NCBI GenBank assembly: GCA_051877855.1
Contig: JBJEJH010000050.1
Coordinates: forward strand, 1 to 5,988
Direction of reading: 5' to 3'
Length of the DNA stretch: 5,988 bases
Origin: MGBC120314 sp051877855
Lineage (GTDB): Bacteria; Bacillota; Clostridia; Lachnospirales; Lachnospiraceae
Shown in pieces: positions 4,861 through 5,988 of the stretch (positions are counted from its first letter, which is position 1; every line of letters begins with the position of its first letter). The notes under the pieces were generated by a model. The model saw nothing but the letters and a program-made list of their open reading frames with translations. It was not told the DNA's origin and did not search any database. The translations under genes and the position numbers were made by a program.

Positions 4861-5043
4861 TTAGATTTCTTCTACTTTTACTAAGTGTCTAACTCTCTGA
4901 ATCATACCTCTTGTAGCGGCATTATCAGGAAGCTCAACTGTCTGATGCATCTTATGGATACCAAGAGCTTCTACTGTCTTAACCTGCTTAGGTATTGCAC
5001 CGATTGTAGACTTAACCAATGTAATTTTTAACTTCTCTGCCAT
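4861..5043 (-). CDS. rpmD: 50S ribosomal protein L30
   Basis: A 60-residue protein matching bacterial short-form L30, a peripheral 50S protein. It reads LKITLVKSTIGAIPKQVKTV, then the LGIHKMHQTVELPD segment, then RGMIQRVRHLVKVEE, the conserved order of the ferredoxin-like fold. The ATG at 5043 has a GGGAGGG ribosome binding site. It lies 17 nt after rpsE and 23 nt before rplO in the usual spc-operon order. Confidence 0.97.
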   Translation of the reverse strand: MAEKLKITLVKSTIGAIPKQVKTVEALGIHKMHQTVELPDNAATRGMIQRVRHLVKVEEI

Positions 5044-5060
5044 TTTAAGTCCCTCCCTAA

Positions 5061-5570
5061 TTAGTTATAAAGCTCTTCTACAGACTTACCACGAAGCTTT
5101 GCAACTTCTTCCGGTGTCTTTAACTGGCTTAAACCTGCGATTGTCGCATATACAACGTTCTGCTTGTTGTTTGAGCCAAGTGACTTTGTACGAATGTTCT
5201 TAATACCTGCAAGCTCGATTACGGAACGGGCAGGACCACCTGCGATAACACCGGTACCTTCAGGTGCTCTCTTTAATAATACATTCGCACTACCGAACTT
5301 ACCAACAAAGTCGTGTGGAATGCTTAAGTTCTCATCAACAGGTACAGAAACTAAATGTTTGATGGCATCTTCTTTTCCCTTGCGGATCGCTTCAGGAACT
5401 TCGGCAGCCTTACCAATACCTGCACCAACGTGTCCGTTGCCGTCACCAACAACTACTAATGCTGAAAAGCGCATGTTACGACCACCCTTAACAACCTTAG
5501 TTACACGCTTGATTGATACTACTTTTTCTGTAATTTCTAACTGACTAGCATCAATTATTGTACGTTTCAT
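5061..5570 (-). CDS. rpsE: 30S ribosomal protein S5
   Basis: A 169-residue 30S protein on the solvent side near the mRNA entry, important for accuracy and helicase activity. The N-terminal double-stranded-RNA-binding-like domain covers about 12-78. It includes IKRVTKVVKGGRNMRFSALV (20-39), the loop where spectinomycin-resistance changes arise in other bacteria, and the GDGNGHVGAGIGKA turn (42-55). The C-terminal domain has LLKRAPEGTGVIAGGPARSV (98-117) and ends KSVEELYN. The ATG at 5570 is chosen for its GGGAGGAG site (5579-5586) and the usual N-terminus. An in-frame ATG at 5612 would overlap the rplR coding end and add 14 atypical residues. Nothing in the spectinomycin loop looks deleted. 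Confidence 0.98.
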   Translation of the reverse strand: MKRTIIDASQLEITEKVVSIKRVTKVVKGGRNMRFSALVVVGDGNGHVGAGIGKAAEVPEAIRKGKEDAIKHLVSVPVDENLSIPHDFVGKFGSANVLLKRAPEGTGVIAGGPARSVIELAGIKNIRTKSLGSNNKQNVVYATIAGLSQLKTPEEVAKLRGKSVEELYN

Positions 5571-5578
5571 GTATGTTT

Positions 5579-5586
5579 CTCCTCCC
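5579..5586 (-). promoter_or_regulatory. Ribosome binding site of rpsE
   Basis: GGGAGGAG lies 8 nt upstream of the ATG at 5570, inside the 19-nt rplR-rpsE spacer. It settles the start against the in-frame ATG at 5612 within rplR. Confidence 0.85.
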
Positions 5587-5589
5587 TGC

Positions 5590-5958
5590 TTAGAACTCAA
5601 GGCCAGCTTCACGAGCTGCCTCTGCTAATGCTTTTACTTTTCCCTGATATATGAAACCGCCACGATCATAGACAACAGTAGTGATACCCTTCTCCAAAGC
5701 TCTCTTTGCGATTACAGTACCTAAGTAAGATGCTGCTGCAACATCATTTGTCTTTGTGAGCTCTGCCTTAACATCCTTTTCAAGTGTAGATGCTGCTACA
5801 AGGGTATTTCCTACGGTATCATCAATAATCTGAGCGTACATATGATTATTACTTCTGAACACTGCTAAACGTGGTCTTTCAGCTGTTCCACTGAAACGAT
5901 TACGTAACTTTAAGTGCTTCTTCTCACGAACTTCTGCTCTTGACTTCTTACTAACCAT
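5590..5958 (-). CDS. rplR: 50S ribosomal protein L18
   Basis: A 122-residue protein of the expected length for L18, which binds 5S rRNA and fixes it in the 50S central protuberance together with L5. The basic N-terminus (SKKSRAEVREKKHLKLRNR, residues 3-21) precedes the conserved ERPRLAVFRSNNHMYAQIID (27-46). The C-terminal half contains VVYDRGGFIYQGKVKALAEAAREAGL (95-120), the L18 C-terminal signature. The ATG at 5958 has AAAGGAG upstream. It lies 18 nt after the end of rplF and 19 nt before rpsE. Confidence 0.98.
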   Translation of the reverse strand: MVSKKSRAEVREKKHLKLRNRFSGTAERPRLAVFRSNNHMYAQIIDDTVGNTLVAASTLEKDVKAELTKTNDVAAASYLGTVIAKRALEKGITTVVYDRGGFIYQGKVKALAEAAREAGLEF

Positions 5959-5976
5959 TTTTGTTCACTCCTTTAA

Positions 5977-5988
5977 TTATTTCTTACC
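5977..5988 (-). CDS. rplF: 50S ribosomal protein L6, last three codons and stop
   Basis: The window edge reads GGT AAG AAA TAA on the minus strand, giving Gly-Lys-Lys-stop. Bacterial L6 proteins often end in a GKK-like tail, and rplF precedes rplR in the spc operon. The call rests almost entirely on context because only three residues are visible. Confidence 0.65.
   Translation of the reverse strand, partial: GKK

Overview
The window is a core translation and secretion locus read entirely on the minus strand: the downstream part of the spc operon running into the start of the alpha operon. In transcription order (right to left) it holds the last codons of rplF, then rplR, rpsE, rpmD, rplO, secY, adk, map, a small KOW-domain RNA-binding protein gene, infA, rpmJ, rpsM and the first codons of rpsK. 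I see no genuine plus-strand gene, tRNA, rRNA, insertion sequence, phage gene or CRISPR array.

The organism is most likely a low-to-moderate GC Bacillota of class Clostridia, plausibly Lachnospiraceae. The grounds are the gene order, in particular the KOW gene between map and infA, the strong AGGAGG-type ribosome binding sites on nearly every gene, AT-rich spacers, and a four-cysteine zinc lid in adenylate kinase. The family-level placement is inference.

Layout. Positions 3078-5988 are a tight ribosomal-protein/secY block with spacers of about 17-23 nt and a one-base TAATG overlap between rplO and secY. After secY come a GNRA-capped intrinsic terminator or attenuator, a possible -10 box, and the adk-map pair (5 nt apart). 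An 84-nt spacer then leads to the KOW gene and infA, 13 nt apart. Immediately after infA there is an AT-rich terminator, and then a good promoter (TTGCTA-17-TATAAT with extended -10) for rpmJ. rpmJ starts with GTG, encodes a zinc-ribbon L36, and is followed 8 nt later by its own intrinsic terminator. The remaining part of the rpmJ-rpsM gap (288 nt in all) carries an AT hairpin, an extended -10 promoter and a long structured 5' leader before rpsM.

The proteins cooperate in making and processing new polypeptides: 50S proteins L6, L18, L30, L15 and L36; 30S proteins S5, S13 and S11; initiation factor IF-1; the SecY translocon core; adenylate kinase for nucleotide balance; and methionine aminopeptidase for N-terminal methionine removal.

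I found no exotic new system. The most interesting material is regulatory: the cluster is cut into separate transcription units where one long operon might be assumed, and the rpsM leader forms a 17-bp stem with four consecutive G-U pairs that can only pair on the mRNA strand. That leader is a candidate ribosomal-protein autoregulatory element.
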